Part shown: piece after piece, positions 42,995 to 51,066 of the stretch | How positions within the stretch are numbered: position 1 is the stretch's first letter | How the letters are laid out: every line of letters starts with the position of its first letter | Assembly: GCA_000317655.1 (NCBI GenBank) | Contig: CP003940.1 | Location: forward strand, 2,551,547 to 2,615,546 | Length of the DNA stretch: 64,000 nt | Direction of reading: 5' to 3' | From: Cyanobacterium stanieri PCC 7202 | GTDB lineage: Bacteria > Cyanobacteriota > Cyanobacteriia > Cyanobacteriales > Cyanobacteriaceae | Translations under genes and position numbers: made by a program | The notes under the pieces: model-generated | What the model was told of the DNA's origin: nothing | The model's database searches: none | The model's input: only the letters and a program-made list of their open reading frames with translations

Positions 42995-43727
42995 GATTTT
43001 TTTCTCCATTTTCAAGGTTGTTTTTGAGGGCTTTTCTAGCTAATTTGTTAAGATATATGGTGAGTAAAATGGTAGCTAATAATCCAACTATTCTTAAAAT
43101 TAAGGACATAATATGATTATTCTCATTTCCTGAATAATAAGATTGATCCACACTGGTTAAATCCACCGCCAAAGAACCAAGATACACATAGGCAAAAACT
43201 CCGGGAAATATTCCTAAAGAACCGATAAAATAGTCTCGGAATGAAATATCGGTTACTCCTAAGAGGTAGTTAAGTAAATTAAAGGGAAATAGGGGAGATA
43301 AACGCATCAAAAATACTATTTTCCAGCCTTCTTGAGCAATAGCTTTCTCGATCGCCTTAATTTTTGGATATTGATTCAGCTTTTTTAGTACCCAATTACG
43401 ACAAAAATAACGTCCTAATAAAAAAGCAAAAATAGCTCCTAAAATAGCGGCAATAGATACATAAACTGTTCCCCAAATTATCCCGTATAAACAACCTCCT
43501 TTCATGGTTAATAATGAACCTGGAATGAATAAGAGAGTTGCTATATTATAGATGGCAATAAAGAGGATAAAACCCCAAAAACCCATTTCCTTAATCCCCG
43601 TTAACATTTGATTCCATAATGGGGTAATATTAAAATAATGAATTGTTATTAGGGCAAGTAAACTCAACCCAAAAATTACTAACCACCTAATTTTAGGAAA
43701 TTGATTCTCACGCTTCAAAGGTTTCAA
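42969..43727 (-). CDS. TVP38/TMEM64 (VTT-domain) membrane protein, copy 2
   Basis: This paralogue of the preceding copy has FIPGSLLTMKGGCLYG, LLGRYFCRNWV, FLMRLSPLFPFNLLNYLLG and FIGSLGIFPGV in the same order. Several hydrophobic segments fill its 252 residues. The start is a TTG at 43727, because no ATG or GTG is present before the first membrane segment. It is upstream of, and overlaps, copy 1. The gene upstream on this strand is the TauE/SafE permease, 56 bp away, so a three-gene unit is possible. Confidence 0.83.
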   Translation of the reverse strand: MKPLKRENQFPKIRWLVIFGLSLLALITIHYFNITPLWNQMLTGIKEMGFWGFILFIAIYNIATLLFIPGSLLTMKGGCLYGIIWGTVYVSIAAILGAIFAFLLGRYFCRNWVLKKLNQYPKIKAIEKAIAQEGWKIVFLMRLSPLFPFNLLNYLLGVTDISFRDYFIGSLGIFPGVFAYVYLGSLAVDLTSVDQSYYSGNENNHIMSLILRIVGLLATILLTIYLNKLARKALKNNLENGEKNHVTINEKC

Positions 43728-43783
43728 GTTAATTTATTTACTCATTTATTTAATATACGAAGTCGATGGTAAAGTGGATTTAA

Positions 43784-44641
43784 TTAAATAATTAATTCTC
43801 CCATAATTAATAAGGCTACAAATATAAATAATATGCCCATAGCCCTTTCTAGTTTTTCCTGAGATAATTTTGTGGCAACTATGGAGCCTAGTTGAGCGCC
43901 TATTAAAACCCCTGGAGCGGTAAACATAACGATATTAAACACCATTTGTAATTCCTCGCCCCCTGCTTGGGCAAATTGAATAACATGACCAATGGATGCG
44001 ATTAGCGCGGTGATGGCAACGATAAATACGCTAGTGGCGATCGCAACGGGGCTTGGTACACGGCATCTTTGGAGGAGATAAAATCCGTTTAATTGACCTA
44101 AACCAGTAGATACCATCCCCAAAAATAAAGCCCCTATACTTGCCAATAAATACCCCTCAATGCGGTGAAAGATGGTGTAACAGTACGTTTTGCCATTTTT
44201 GTCAGTAATACAGGTTTGGGGTTCTTTTTCTTCTTGGGTGGTTTTTATATCTTCATCCAATAATTCTAAGGTATGTTGATCGGGAGATTTCAAAAAACTG
44301 GTGGCAATGACGAATAAACCTACTGCTAAAATTCCTTTAAGGACATTGGCAGGAATAATATTACCAAACCATGTTCCCACTAAAGCCATAGGAATACTAA
44401 CCAGTAAAAGCATTCTGCCCAATTTAAAGTCAATTAAGCCTTTGCGAATATAGGCAAACAAACCGCTGGAAAAGCCAAAAACCTCCGTAATTAAGCCGAT
44501 ACCGATGGCTACCTCGGGAGGCAATTTTAGGGCAATGAGAAGCAAAGGAGTAAAAAAAGTAGCTCCTTCTACCCCCGAAGCCATGGCAATGGTGGCGATG
44601 CCGATGGCAGTGGGAAACAAATACCAGTATTCTAAATTCAT
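43784..44641 (-). CDS. TauE/SafE family sulfite/organic-anion exporter
   Basis: The 285-residue protein has about eight membrane segments with the duplicated TauE/SafE pattern: ATFFTPLLLIALKLPPEVAI in the first half and LGQLNGFYLLQRCRVPSPVA in the second. Its substrates in other bacteria are sulfite, sulfoacetate or related anions. A central cytosolic loop (about 125-160) is charged and includes two cysteines. The ATG at 44641 is divergent from the sigma-factor gene with an 84-bp gap. The substrate cannot be inferred here. Confidence 0.85.
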   Translation of the reverse strand: MNLEYWYLFPTAIGIATIAMASGVEGATFFTPLLLIALKLPPEVAIGIGLITEVFGFSSGLFAYIRKGLIDFKLGRMLLLVSIPMALVGTWFGNIIPANVLKGILAVGLFVIATSFLKSPDQHTLELLDEDIKTTQEEKEPQTCITDKNGKTYCYTIFHRIEGYLLASIGALFLGMVSTGLGQLNGFYLLQRCRVPSPVAIATSVFIVAITALIASIGHVIQFAQAGGEELQMVFNIVMFTAPGVLIGAQLGSIVATKLSQEKLERAMGILFIFVALLIMGELII

Positions 44642-44725
44642 TAATCGTAAATCCTTTTTTCCTTGGGCTTCGTATTTTTATTAAATGTATATATCTCTCT
44701 TTTGTAAAATAATCAGTTAATTACC

Positions 44726-45280
44726 ATGCTGTCAAATCGGACAGATGCAGAACTTTTTGAACAGTTGCGCTCGGGCAATATTTCCGCTTTGGGAATTTTC
44801 TATGAGCGTTATGGTGAAGTTGTCTATCGGGTAGCGTTGCGTATGTTGGGTAATACTCAGGAAGCGGAGGATTTAACCCAAGAGATTTTCCTTTATATTT
44901 CTAAAAAGGGTAATTATGATGAAAGTCGAGGCTCAATGCTGGTGTTTTTGGTAACGATGACTCGCTCACGAGCGATTGATAGACACAGGCAAAAAAGTTC
45001 TTATCGTAAAAGGATTCTCAAATGGTTTAATAATTCTCCTTCTCAGGAATATGGTGGTTTGATGGATAAAGTTGCCCTAAAGGAAGTGTCACACAAGGTT
45101 AGAAATGCGATCGCCCGTTTACCTATGCAACATCAACGGGTGTTGGAAATGGCGTATTTTGACGGCTTGAGTCAATCGGAAATTGCTGAAAAATTAAATA
45201 TGCCCCTTGGCACGGTAAAAACCTATAAACGCAAAGGATTATTGAAGTTGAGAGAGTTATTACAGGAGTTAGTAAATTAA
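44726..45280 (+). CDS. ECF (group 4) RNA polymerase sigma factor, SigG-like
   Basis: Region 2 is represented by YRVALRMLGNTQEAEDLTQEIFLYI (about 36-60, split by the helix 2.3/2.4 junction) and region 4 by RLPMQHQRVLEMAYFDGLSQ, followed by the recognition helix around LNMPLGTVKTYKRKG. It has 184 residues. The gene directly overlaps an anti-sigma factor gene by one base (TAATG). In Synechocystis a comparable pair is SigG and its anti-sigma SapG; I infer the same here from arrangement only. It would redirect RNA polymerase in envelope or oxidative stress. The start is an ATG at 44726. Confidence 0.88.
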   Translation: MLSNRTDAELFEQLRSGNISALGIFYERYGEVVYRVALRMLGNTQEAEDLTQEIFLYISKKGNYDESRGSMLVFLVTMTRSRAIDRHRQKSSYRKRILKWFNNSPSQEYGGLMDKVALKEVSHKVRNAIARLPMQHQRVLEMAYFDGLSQSEIAEKLNMPLGTVKTYKRKGLLKLRELLQELVN

Positions 45281-46026
45281 TGATGAAAGATTTTAAAGAA
45301 GAAGAAATCAGGGAACTTTTAGCCAGTTATGTGTTGGGAGATTCTACCCCCGAAGAGACATCCACGGTGCATCAGTTATTGCAATCTAAACCTGAGTTAC
45401 AACAGGAAATTGAAAGCCTACAAAAAACCCTAGCCCTTTATCCCCTAGCTTTACCAGAGGTGGAGTTACCTAAAACACTGGGCGATCGCATCTTAGCCCA
45501 AGCAAAACAAGAAAGTCAAGTAATTCCAGAAACTAAAACCATAGTTAAACATCGCCGTTTACCTATCATTTTCAGCACTATTAGCGCCATGTTGATAGTC
45601 GTTTTAGGAGGTTATAGTTATGGTTTGCAAAGACAAGTTGCCCGAATGGATAGGGAATTACAAGAATATCAAAGTGCGATCGCGCTTTTACGCCAAGCAA
45701 ATAATAATCTAGTATCCCTCACAGGCACAGAATTAAATCCTCAATCATCAGGCAGTGTACTGGTAAACACTCAAGCCGATAAAATAATGGTAACAACTCA
45801 AAACCTATCACCCATTGACGACAATCAAGTCTATAGAATATGGGGAGTTGTCGATGGAAAGGTAATTTACTGTGGAGAATTTAGACCAGATAGAGAAGGT
45901 AACAGTTTAATTAATTTACCCTTAGATCCAGATATACTAGACTCTTCAGGAGTTATTATAACCCTAGAAGATGCCGACAGTGACTTATCCCCTCAAGGAG
46001 AAACCGTCATGGTTAGTTATTTGTAA
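45280..46026 (+). CDS. Anti-sigma factor (RskA-like), membrane protein
   Basis: The N-terminal cytosolic part (about 1-85: IRELLASYVLGDSTPEETS) is the sigma-binding anti-sigma region. A single membrane segment lies at about 90-110, and the C-terminal half matches the RskA extracytoplasmic domain (VLVNTQADKIMVTTQNLSPI, YRIWGVVDGKVIYCGEF). The length of 248 is normal. The ATG overlaps the sigma stop, so the two are made in fixed proportion. Signal perception outside the membrane would lead to release of the sigma factor, perhaps by proteolysis. Confidence 0.86.
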   Translation: MMKDFKEEEIRELLASYVLGDSTPEETSTVHQLLQSKPELQQEIESLQKTLALYPLALPEVELPKTLGDRILAQAKQESQVIPETKTIVKHRRLPIIFSTISAMLIVVLGGYSYGLQRQVARMDRELQEYQSAIALLRQANNNLVSLTGTELNPQSSGSVLVNTQADKIMVTTQNLSPIDDNQVYRIWGVVDGKVIYCGEFRPDREGNSLINLPLDPDILDSSGVIITLEDADSDLSPQGETVMVSYL

Positions 46027-46091
46027 GGGGGTACTCCATTTCTCAATTTCTCTTTGAAATATTGATAGGGATTTAATTTGCTCTTATTACT

Positions 46092-46190
46092 ATGGGAAAG
46101 ACCAAAAATGTTGATTCTCCTGCGGTTTTAATCACTGCTTATCGTCCAACTTTAAACCGTTGGGAAAAAGACTATAAAACTCGAAAATAA
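46092..46190 (+). pseudogene. Fragment of a DUF4258-like toxin gene
   Basis: A short frame of 32 codons begins at the ATG at 46092 and ends VLITAYRPTLNRWEKDYKTR. That ending resembles the C-terminus of DUF4258 (RelE-like) proteins, which are normally about 90 residues. The rest is missing upstream. It lies 5 bp before the small gene at 46196, as a toxin would relative to its partner. Confidence 0.45.
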
Positions 46191-46195
46191 AAACG

Positions 46196-46420
46196 GTGAA
46201 TAACACAAAAACTGAAACAAAACTTATCCGTCAAGGTGAATACATCGCTGAAATTGATGTCACTCCTATTTATAGTGAAAAACATTGTTCTTCTTATATA
46301 TCTCTTGAAGAAGCAGAAAAACTAGATAAATTGCGTTTAGCCTTACAAAATAATGATCTAAAAACGGCGAGTCAACTTGCCCATATTTACCGATTAACCC
46401 CCGTAACCCTAACGGCATAA
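46196..46420 (+). CDS. Small antitoxin-like protein linked to DUF4258 remnants
   Basis: This is a 74-residue protein starting at a GTG at 46196. The sequence KLIRQGEYIAEIDVTPIYSE, then SYISLEEAEKLDKLRLALQ and TASQLAHIYRLTPV, matches small proteins commonly found next to DUF4258 genes in cyanobacteria, where it may be the antitoxin partner. The adjoining toxin-like frame is truncated, so the pair is probably no longer active. The assignment is based on my recollection of that recurring neighbourhood. Confidence 0.5.
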   Translation: MNNTKTETKLIRQGEYIAEIDVTPIYSEKHCSSYISLEEAEKLDKLRLALQNNDLKTASQLAHIYRLTPVTLTA

Positions 46421-46753
46421 TTACTGCATCTGATAATAAACCCGCAAATAATTGATGTTCCGATGTTCAATCCTTTGACTAATTCATGTTAGATAAAGTG
46501 AACCCTAAACTTACCATCTGACAGCCTTTTTGAGAATATAGAGTGCAATCATGTTGGGATGGTGCTATTTTTGCTTATTGCCAATATTTCAGATGTATTA
46601 AATGTTTCGGCACATCGCAATCTATATAAAGATTTTATGACTATATAAAAATTTTATGACTATATAAAGATTTAATAAAGGTAACAAAATGAACAGTAAT
46701 AATACTTAAGTGCTGACTATGATTAGAAGTAATAATTTAGGAGGAATCCCGTT
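46421..46753. other. Intergenic region with tandem repeats, upstream of the PEP-CTERM gene
   Basis: The stretch of about 330 bases holds no gene that I can support. Its right part contains a threefold 19-bp repeat (46622-46678). The last bases carry AGGAGG (46740-46745 region) as ribosome-binding site for the next gene. Confidence 0.55.
46622..46678. repeat. Three 19-bp tandem repeats
   Basis: CTATATAAAGATTTTATGA, then the same with AAAATT, then CTATATAAAGATTTAATAA are consecutive 19-bp units at 46622, 46641 and 46660. Each contains TATATAAA, so they could influence promoter or DNA-bending behaviour upstream of the PEP-CTERM gene. Confidence 0.75.
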
Positions 46754-47551
46754 ATGGTATTAGTAGATCTTATTGAGAGATCGGGGGGGGGTAAGCAAAA
46801 CTTATCAAAGGTAGTTCTTACCGCCTCTGCTCTTACTTTTAGTTTTTTGGTGGCAACACCCGCTCAAGCAGCAACTTTTTTTGATGGAACATTCAATGAT
46901 GCAGATTGGACAAGGATTGTTAACATAACACCCAGTCCATCTGGCTCGTCCGGAGAAACGGCAACTCAAAGTCTTTCTGGAGGTAATCCCGATGCCTTTC
47001 GTTCCATGACTCATACTTTGACAGGTGGCACGGCTGTTAATGTATTTCATTTTAATAATAATGCTATCTATAATCCTGCGTTAGGAGCTATCGTTTCTAT
47101 TGATTATTCTGCCGATGTGAGAGGATTAACCCCCAGTGCGGGGACTTTTGGGGATGGATTTGCTATTCTACAAGATGGAAGAATATTTAGAACTGGAACA
47201 ACAGGCGTATCAACTGGTTCACCTTGGCAAACTAAATCACTTCTTGGTCTTACCGATGGCAATTTTTTTGCATTGGATGGGGGTTCTGGACCTGATTTTT
47301 CTATCACTGGTTCTCTGATTCAGTTTGGGTATGAGCGGAACAATGCAAATTTCAGTCCCTCTCCGACAGCACGAACAATTACTCATGGGATAGACAACTG
47401 GAGTGTTAGACTTAACCTTGCGACTGTACCAGTACCTGAACCTAGCAAGACACCTGAACCTAGCACTATTATTAGTTTAGGGTTATTGGGATTTGGTGCT
47501 TTGTGGCAAAGAAAACTAGCTCTAAAACCCAAAATTAATGCCAAAAGTTAA
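46754..47551 (+). CDS. PEP-CTERM sorting-domain secreted protein
   Basis: An N-terminal signal (about 17-39, ending PAQAA) and a C-terminal PEP-CTERM tag (PEPSTIISLGLLGFGALW, then RKLALK) mark it as an exported substrate of an exosortase. The middle (about 40-235) is rich in Gly, Ser, Thr and Asn, with predicted beta structure, and I recognise no catalytic domain. The ATG at 46754 is preceded by AGGAGG. Codons 10-13 contain nine G in a row (46783-46791), a potential slippage site. The exosortase itself is not in this window. Confidence 0.85.
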   Translation: MVLVDLIERSGGGKQNLSKVVLTASALTFSFLVATPAQAATFFDGTFNDADWTRIVNITPSPSGSSGETATQSLSGGNPDAFRSMTHTLTGGTAVNVFHFNNNAIYNPALGAIVSIDYSADVRGLTPSAGTFGDGFAILQDGRIFRTGTTGVSTGSPWQTKSLLGLTDGNFFALDGGSGPDFSITGSLIQFGYERNNANFSPSPTARTITHGIDNWSVRLNLATVPVPEPSKTPEPSTIISLGLLGFGALWQRKLALKPKINAKS

Positions 47552-47621
47552 GTCATTAATCAAGACAAAACAAAGATTTAGCTAAATATCAAATATGTTT
47601 AATGAGAAGTACATTCTCTGA

Positions 47622-47645
47622 GGGTACAAATATTGTACCCTTTTT
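47622..47645 (+). terminator. Intrinsic terminator after the PEP-CTERM gene
   Basis: GGGTACAA and TTGTACCC form a perfect 8-bp stem with a 3-nt loop (ATA), followed by TTTTT. Confidence 0.8.
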
Positions 47646-47657
47646 CCATGAAGTGTT

Positions 47658-47858
47658 TTAAGGGAGCCAATTTTCGTCGAGTATTTGTTCTAAAAGTGCG
47701 ATGGGTTGTTCGGGAAAAATGTTAAGAGGAAGTCCAGATTTTTGAGATGCTATTTTGCGACTATCTTGATAGCAGAGGGGATATATTTGTGCTAAATAAG
47801 GTTTTAAACTCGGACTATCTTCTAATTGATATTGAATTTGCTGACGAAAATTAGTTAT
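47658..47858 (-). pseudogene. DUF29 gene fragment (C-terminal half) cut by TnpB element C
   Basis: The reverse-strand frame reads ITNFRQQIQYQLEDSPSLK and ends in PIALLEQILDENWLP, which is the C-terminal part of the DUF29 family (about 140-150 residues, abundant in cyanobacteria). The N-terminal half is absent. The break point coincides with the left end of TnpB element C (about 47859), and no N-terminal half is seen beyond its other end at 49217, so the gene was disrupted with loss of sequence. Confidence 0.75.
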
Positions 47859-49217
47859 CAAAAAAAAATGGGTTTAAAACCTCGTGCTTCTAGCACGACT
47901 TTATATTTCTTACAAAAACAATAAACATATTGTAAGAAAGTGTGTTAGGATAGCCCTAAGTCAAAGGAACAATATTTGAGATGCTACATCTAACGTTCAA
48001 CTACAAGCTCAAACCTACAGCAAAACAGATAGAGATCATTGAACACAACCTCGCTGTTTGTAAATCGGTTTGGAATCATGCTTTGTATGAACGAAAGTTG
48101 TGGTACAACAGTCGTAGTTGCCCCATAGATAGATGTTCTTTAAATGGGGAGTATATTGTAAAACCTTTTGAATACCCTAACTATCACGCTCAGTCTGCCG
48201 AGCTAACTCAAGCCAAGAAAACCAATGATTTTCTTAAATCTGGCAATGCTCAGGCAATGCAACAAACCTTAAGAAAACTTGATAGAGCTTTTAATGACAT
48301 GAAATCTAAAGGCTTAGGTTTTCCTCGGTACAAAAAAATAATGAAGTCTTTTAATGTATTGGGCAAACCAACTTTAGAAGGTAATCATCTAAAAATGCCT
48401 TTGTTGAAATCAGTTAAACTGATTAAGTCGAGGGATATTCCCGAAGGTTTTGTCATTAAACAGGTTCAGATAATCAAAAAAGCTAGTGGTTACTATGCTA
48501 ATTTGATGATTGAGTTAGATGTGGATGTAGTACAACCAATAGCCCATGGTCATGCTATGGGTATAGATGTTGGTATTGGGAGTATGATAGCAACCTCCGA
48601 TGGGTTAGTAATTCCAAGACCTAGTTTTTTAGATAAGACTCTGCGCAAGATTCAATTACTGCAAAGAAAGTTAAGAAATAAAATAATCGGCTCAGGAAAA
48701 TGGAAGAAACTACACCATCGAATTTCTTTGTTACATGAAGCTGTTGCCAATAGTCGCAAGGATTACCATTTTAAGTTAGCTCATCAGTTGTGTGATGGGG
48801 TAGGAATGATATTTGTGGAGGATATTAATTTTAATTCTTGGTCAAGGGGTTTGTTTTCTAAGCAATCTTTAGACATGGGAATAGGTCAATTTTTTAATAT
48901 CCTTGAGTATGTTTGTTCACAAACGGATACTTACTTTGAGAGGGTAGATAAGGACTATAGTTCGCAAATATGCCCCAATTGTGGCACTCATACGGGTAAA
49001 AAACCATTGAATCTGAGAGTCCATAAATGTCCTGAGTGTGGCTATGAAAAAGATCGAGATATTGCGGCAGCAGAAGTAATCAGAAATAGAGGTTTACAAA
49101 ATATGGCGGTAGGAACTATCGTGATGAAACAGCCCAGTAATGGCGTTCTGACGGGGACTAAGGTCTAGTTAAGAGTCTATATGGGAATCCACTCGCCTTC
49201 AGGCAGTGGAGGTTCAA
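47859..49217 (+). mobile_element. TnpB element C (IS200/IS605 superfamily, no TnpA)
   Basis: After a TTAT in the flank (47855-47858) come CAAAAAAAAAT and GGGTTTAAAACCTCG, then a left hairpin (47882-47898, TCGTGCT pairs with AGCACGA). The forward tnpB follows, then GAATCC and a right-end hairpin (49189-49209) ending with TCAA (49214-49217). Left and right ends are nearly the same as in elements B and D. Confidence 0.82.
47981..49168 (+). CDS. tnpB: RNA-guided endonuclease TnpB (element C)
   Basis: RuvC residues are present: Asp in MGIDVGIGSM, Glu in MIFVEDINFN and Asp in KDRDIAAAEVI. The zinc finger uses CPNCGTH and CPECGYE. At 395 residues and without a break it is probably functional. The start is the ATG at 47981, giving the typical MLHLTFNYKLKPTAKQ beginning. 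Its 3' end and the following hairpin should form the guide-RNA scaffold. Confidence 0.93.
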   Translation: MLHLTFNYKLKPTAKQIEIIEHNLAVCKSVWNHALYERKLWYNSRSCPIDRCSLNGEYIVKPFEYPNYHAQSAELTQAKKTNDFLKSGNAQAMQQTLRKLDRAFNDMKSKGLGFPRYKKIMKSFNVLGKPTLEGNHLKMPLLKSVKLIKSRDIPEGFVIKQVQIIKKASGYYANLMIELDVDVVQPIAHGHAMGIDVGIGSMIATSDGLVIPRPSFLDKTLRKIQLLQRKLRNKIIGSGKWKKLHHRISLLHEAVANSRKDYHFKLAHQLCDGVGMIFVEDINFNSWSRGLFSKQSLDMGIGQFFNILEYVCSQTDTYFERVDKDYSSQICPNCGTHTGKKPLNLRVHKCPECGYEKDRDIAAAEVIRNRGLQNMAVGTIVMKQPSNGVLTGTKV

Positions 49218-49303
49218 AGGATAATGGTCACTTGAGGATAAGGTGCGATCGCACAGTGCCACTTAGTAATTTGTAAAGGGGTACTCTATCCAGCGCACCC
49301 TAG

Positions 49304-49975
49304 TTAACTTGTTTGGAATAATTCCTCAGAAGAGAAAAAATAAAGCAAATAGGAAGAAGTAACAGCAGCGAAGAAGCACCACACAGATATTAAAGCATAA
49401 TCAAAAAGTAATTGGCTAAAAATCAAAGCGATAAAAATTAAACCCCCTAAATAATTCAATCCTCTATGGGATGAAAGCATTAAGCCCAATAAAGTAAGCA
49501 TCACATATAACAAAATCCCTAAATAGGGAGAAACGATGCCATGGCTCATAACATGGATTCGGTATTGGATTGAGCCATAAACCTGATTAACTGATAACCA
49601 ATCGGGATTAACTAAAAGGGGGAAATAAAGGAAAACACCATACAGAAAGCCTATAGTTAATAATCCAATTAAAACCTTTTTGATAGTTTCTCCTGTTTCT
49701 ACCTTCAGCACAGAAAATGTCATCCAAAAAGGCCAGAGAAAGTGAGAGAAAAATAAAAAACCGAAGGCATAAGTCTTAGTTATTTGAGAGTCAGCAGAAT
49801 TTAGAGAAAGCCAAACCATTCCCTCCAATCCCTGCTGGATACCAAAAAGAATGGGAGTAAGGGCTATGGGTAAATAGTCATAAACATTGGTTTGGTTAAC
49901 TCTACTAACACAATAACTTCCCGAACAGATACCGACGGCACTAATTAAAAAGCTCGATGATGCTGAAAAACACAT
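49304..49975 (-). CDS. DUF6629-like membrane protein
   Basis: The protein starts MCFSASSSFLISAVG, the hallmark opening of this family of unknown function, followed by about six or seven membrane segments in 223 residues. LPIALTPILFGIQQGLEGMVWL (split over residues about 35-56) is typical. No catalytic motif is seen. The start is the ATG at 49975, only 54 bp downstream of the pstB stop on the same strand, so it could be transcribed with the pst genes, but there is no functional link known. Confidence 0.75.
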   Translation of the reverse strand: MCFSASSSFLISAVGICSGSYCVSRVNQTNVYDYLPIALTPILFGIQQGLEGMVWLSLNSADSQITKTYAFGFLFFSHFLWPFWMTFSVLKVETGETIKKVLIGLLTIGFLYGVFLYFPLLVNPDWLSVNQVYGSIQYRIHVMSHGIVSPYLGILLYVMLTLLGLMLSSHRGLNYLGGLIFIALIFSQLLFDYALISVWCFFAAVTSSYLLYFFSSEELFQTS

Positions 49976-50029
49976 ATTTTTGAATAAAAAAATTACCCTT
50001 AACTCTGAAGTCGTCCCTCGTAACCTATT

Positions 50030-50824
50030 CTAACCCCTAATCCCCTGAATATAAGCGGAGGTAATTTCTGATTGGGGGGAGTTAAAAATTTGTTCGATAG
50101 TGCCAAATTCGGCTAAAGTACCGATGTTATTTTCAGTCCAAAATAAAGCCCCATAATCACCGATTCTCTTGGCTTGGGCGAGGTTGTGGGTGACAATTAC
50201 CACGGTATATTTATCTTTCAAACTAGCGATTAAATCTTCTACGACACCGCTAGAAATGGGATCGAGGGCGCTACAGGGTTCATCAAATAATAATATTTGT
50301 GGCTCTAATATCAAGGCTCTGGCAATACATAATCTTTGTTTTTGTCCTCCTGATAAGGATAGGGCATTTTGATGGAGTCGATCTTTTATTTCTTGCCATA
50401 AACCGACATTTTTAAGGTTTTTTTCGATTAAATATTCAATTTTATTTTTGTCTTTTATGCCATGTTCTTTGAGGGGAAAGGCAAGGTTTTTATATATAGA
50501 AAAGGGGAAGGGATTAGGTTTTTGAAATATGGTACCAATACGACGACGAAGGTTAAGGGTATCTATTTTTTTTCCTAGAATCGGTAAACCATCCAAACGA
50601 ATATCACCTTCAATGTGAGTATTAGGAATCATATCCACCAAACGATTAATACAACTCAAAAAGCTACTTTTGCCACAACCAGAAGGCCCTATAAGAGTGG
50701 TTATTTTCCCTCCGTGGATGGGCATATTTATTCCTTTAAAAGCAGGTTTTTTATCATAAAAAAGAGATAAATTTTCTATGTTTAAAGATGGTAGAATAAT
50801 AGTTTTTATTGGTAAGTTAGACAT
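50030..50824 (-). CDS. pstB: Phosphate ABC transporter ATP-binding protein PstB
   Basis: Walker A is GPSGCGKSS, the signature LSGGQKQRLCIARAL, Walker B ILLFDEPCSALDP, and the switch His is in VTHNLAQA. The NRLVDMIPNTHIEGDI stretch is typical of PstB. It is the last gene of arsM-arsS-pstS-pstC-pstA-pstB. The 223-bp gap before it contains a repeat-bounded insert (50846-51066), so it may have its own promoter or rely on read-through. The length is 264, with the start at the ATG at 50824. Confidence 0.95.
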   Translation of the reverse strand: MSNLPIKTIILPSLNIENLSLFYDKKPAFKGINMPIHGGKITTLIGPSGCGKSSFLSCINRLVDMIPNTHIEGDIRLDGLPILGKKIDTLNLRRRIGTIFQKPNPFPFSIYKNLAFPLKEHGIKDKNKIEYLIEKNLKNVGLWQEIKDRLHQNALSLSGGQKQRLCIARALILEPQILLFDEPCSALDPISSGVVEDLIASLKDKYTVVIVTHNLAQAKRIGDYGALFWTENNIGTLAEFGTIEQIFNSPQSEITSAYIQGIRG

Positions 50825-50845
50825 TTTTATTGTGATTGATAGAAG

Positions 50846-51066
50846 TAACCTCAGTTCGGGATAATAGTTGTCAGTATGGTTAGGTTACAGGTTACAGGTT
50901 GCAGGTTACAGGTTCAAAATACCACCAGCCTTTGTTAATTCCTTGATGGAACTAAATACCATAAAATTAATTAACATACAGTTTTTGTAAATTTCTTAAC
51001 CTGACACCCGACACCCGATACCTGACACCTTTACAAGACTATAAATTTTATCCCGAACTCAGGTTA
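50846..51066. repeat. MITE-like insert with 19-bp inverted ends between pstA and pstB
   Basis: TAACCTCAGTTCGGGATAA at 50846-50864 and TTATCCCGAACTCAGGTTA at 51048-51066 are inverted copies (18 of 19 match). They enclose about 180 bases containing two heptameric arrays. GAAG occurs directly outside both ends, a possible target duplication. The right-hand copy provides the last residues (NLSSG) and stop of pstA. Single copies of the 19-mer occur at 34003, 35560 and 57225. Confidence 0.55.
50879..51028. repeat. Two heptameric arrays within the pstA-pstB spacer
   Basis: AGGTTAC/AGGTTGC units with a 7-bp period lie at about 50881-50914, and TGACACC/CGACACC/CGATACC units at about 51002-51028. They do not have the 11-bp period expected of a Pho box. 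Confidence 0.7.

Noticed and set aside
50879-50914. Pho box (SphR site) before pstB
   Set aside because: Cyanobacterial Pho boxes are 8-bp repeats every 11 bp; this array has a 7-bp period and is of the same kind as others far from phosphate genes.
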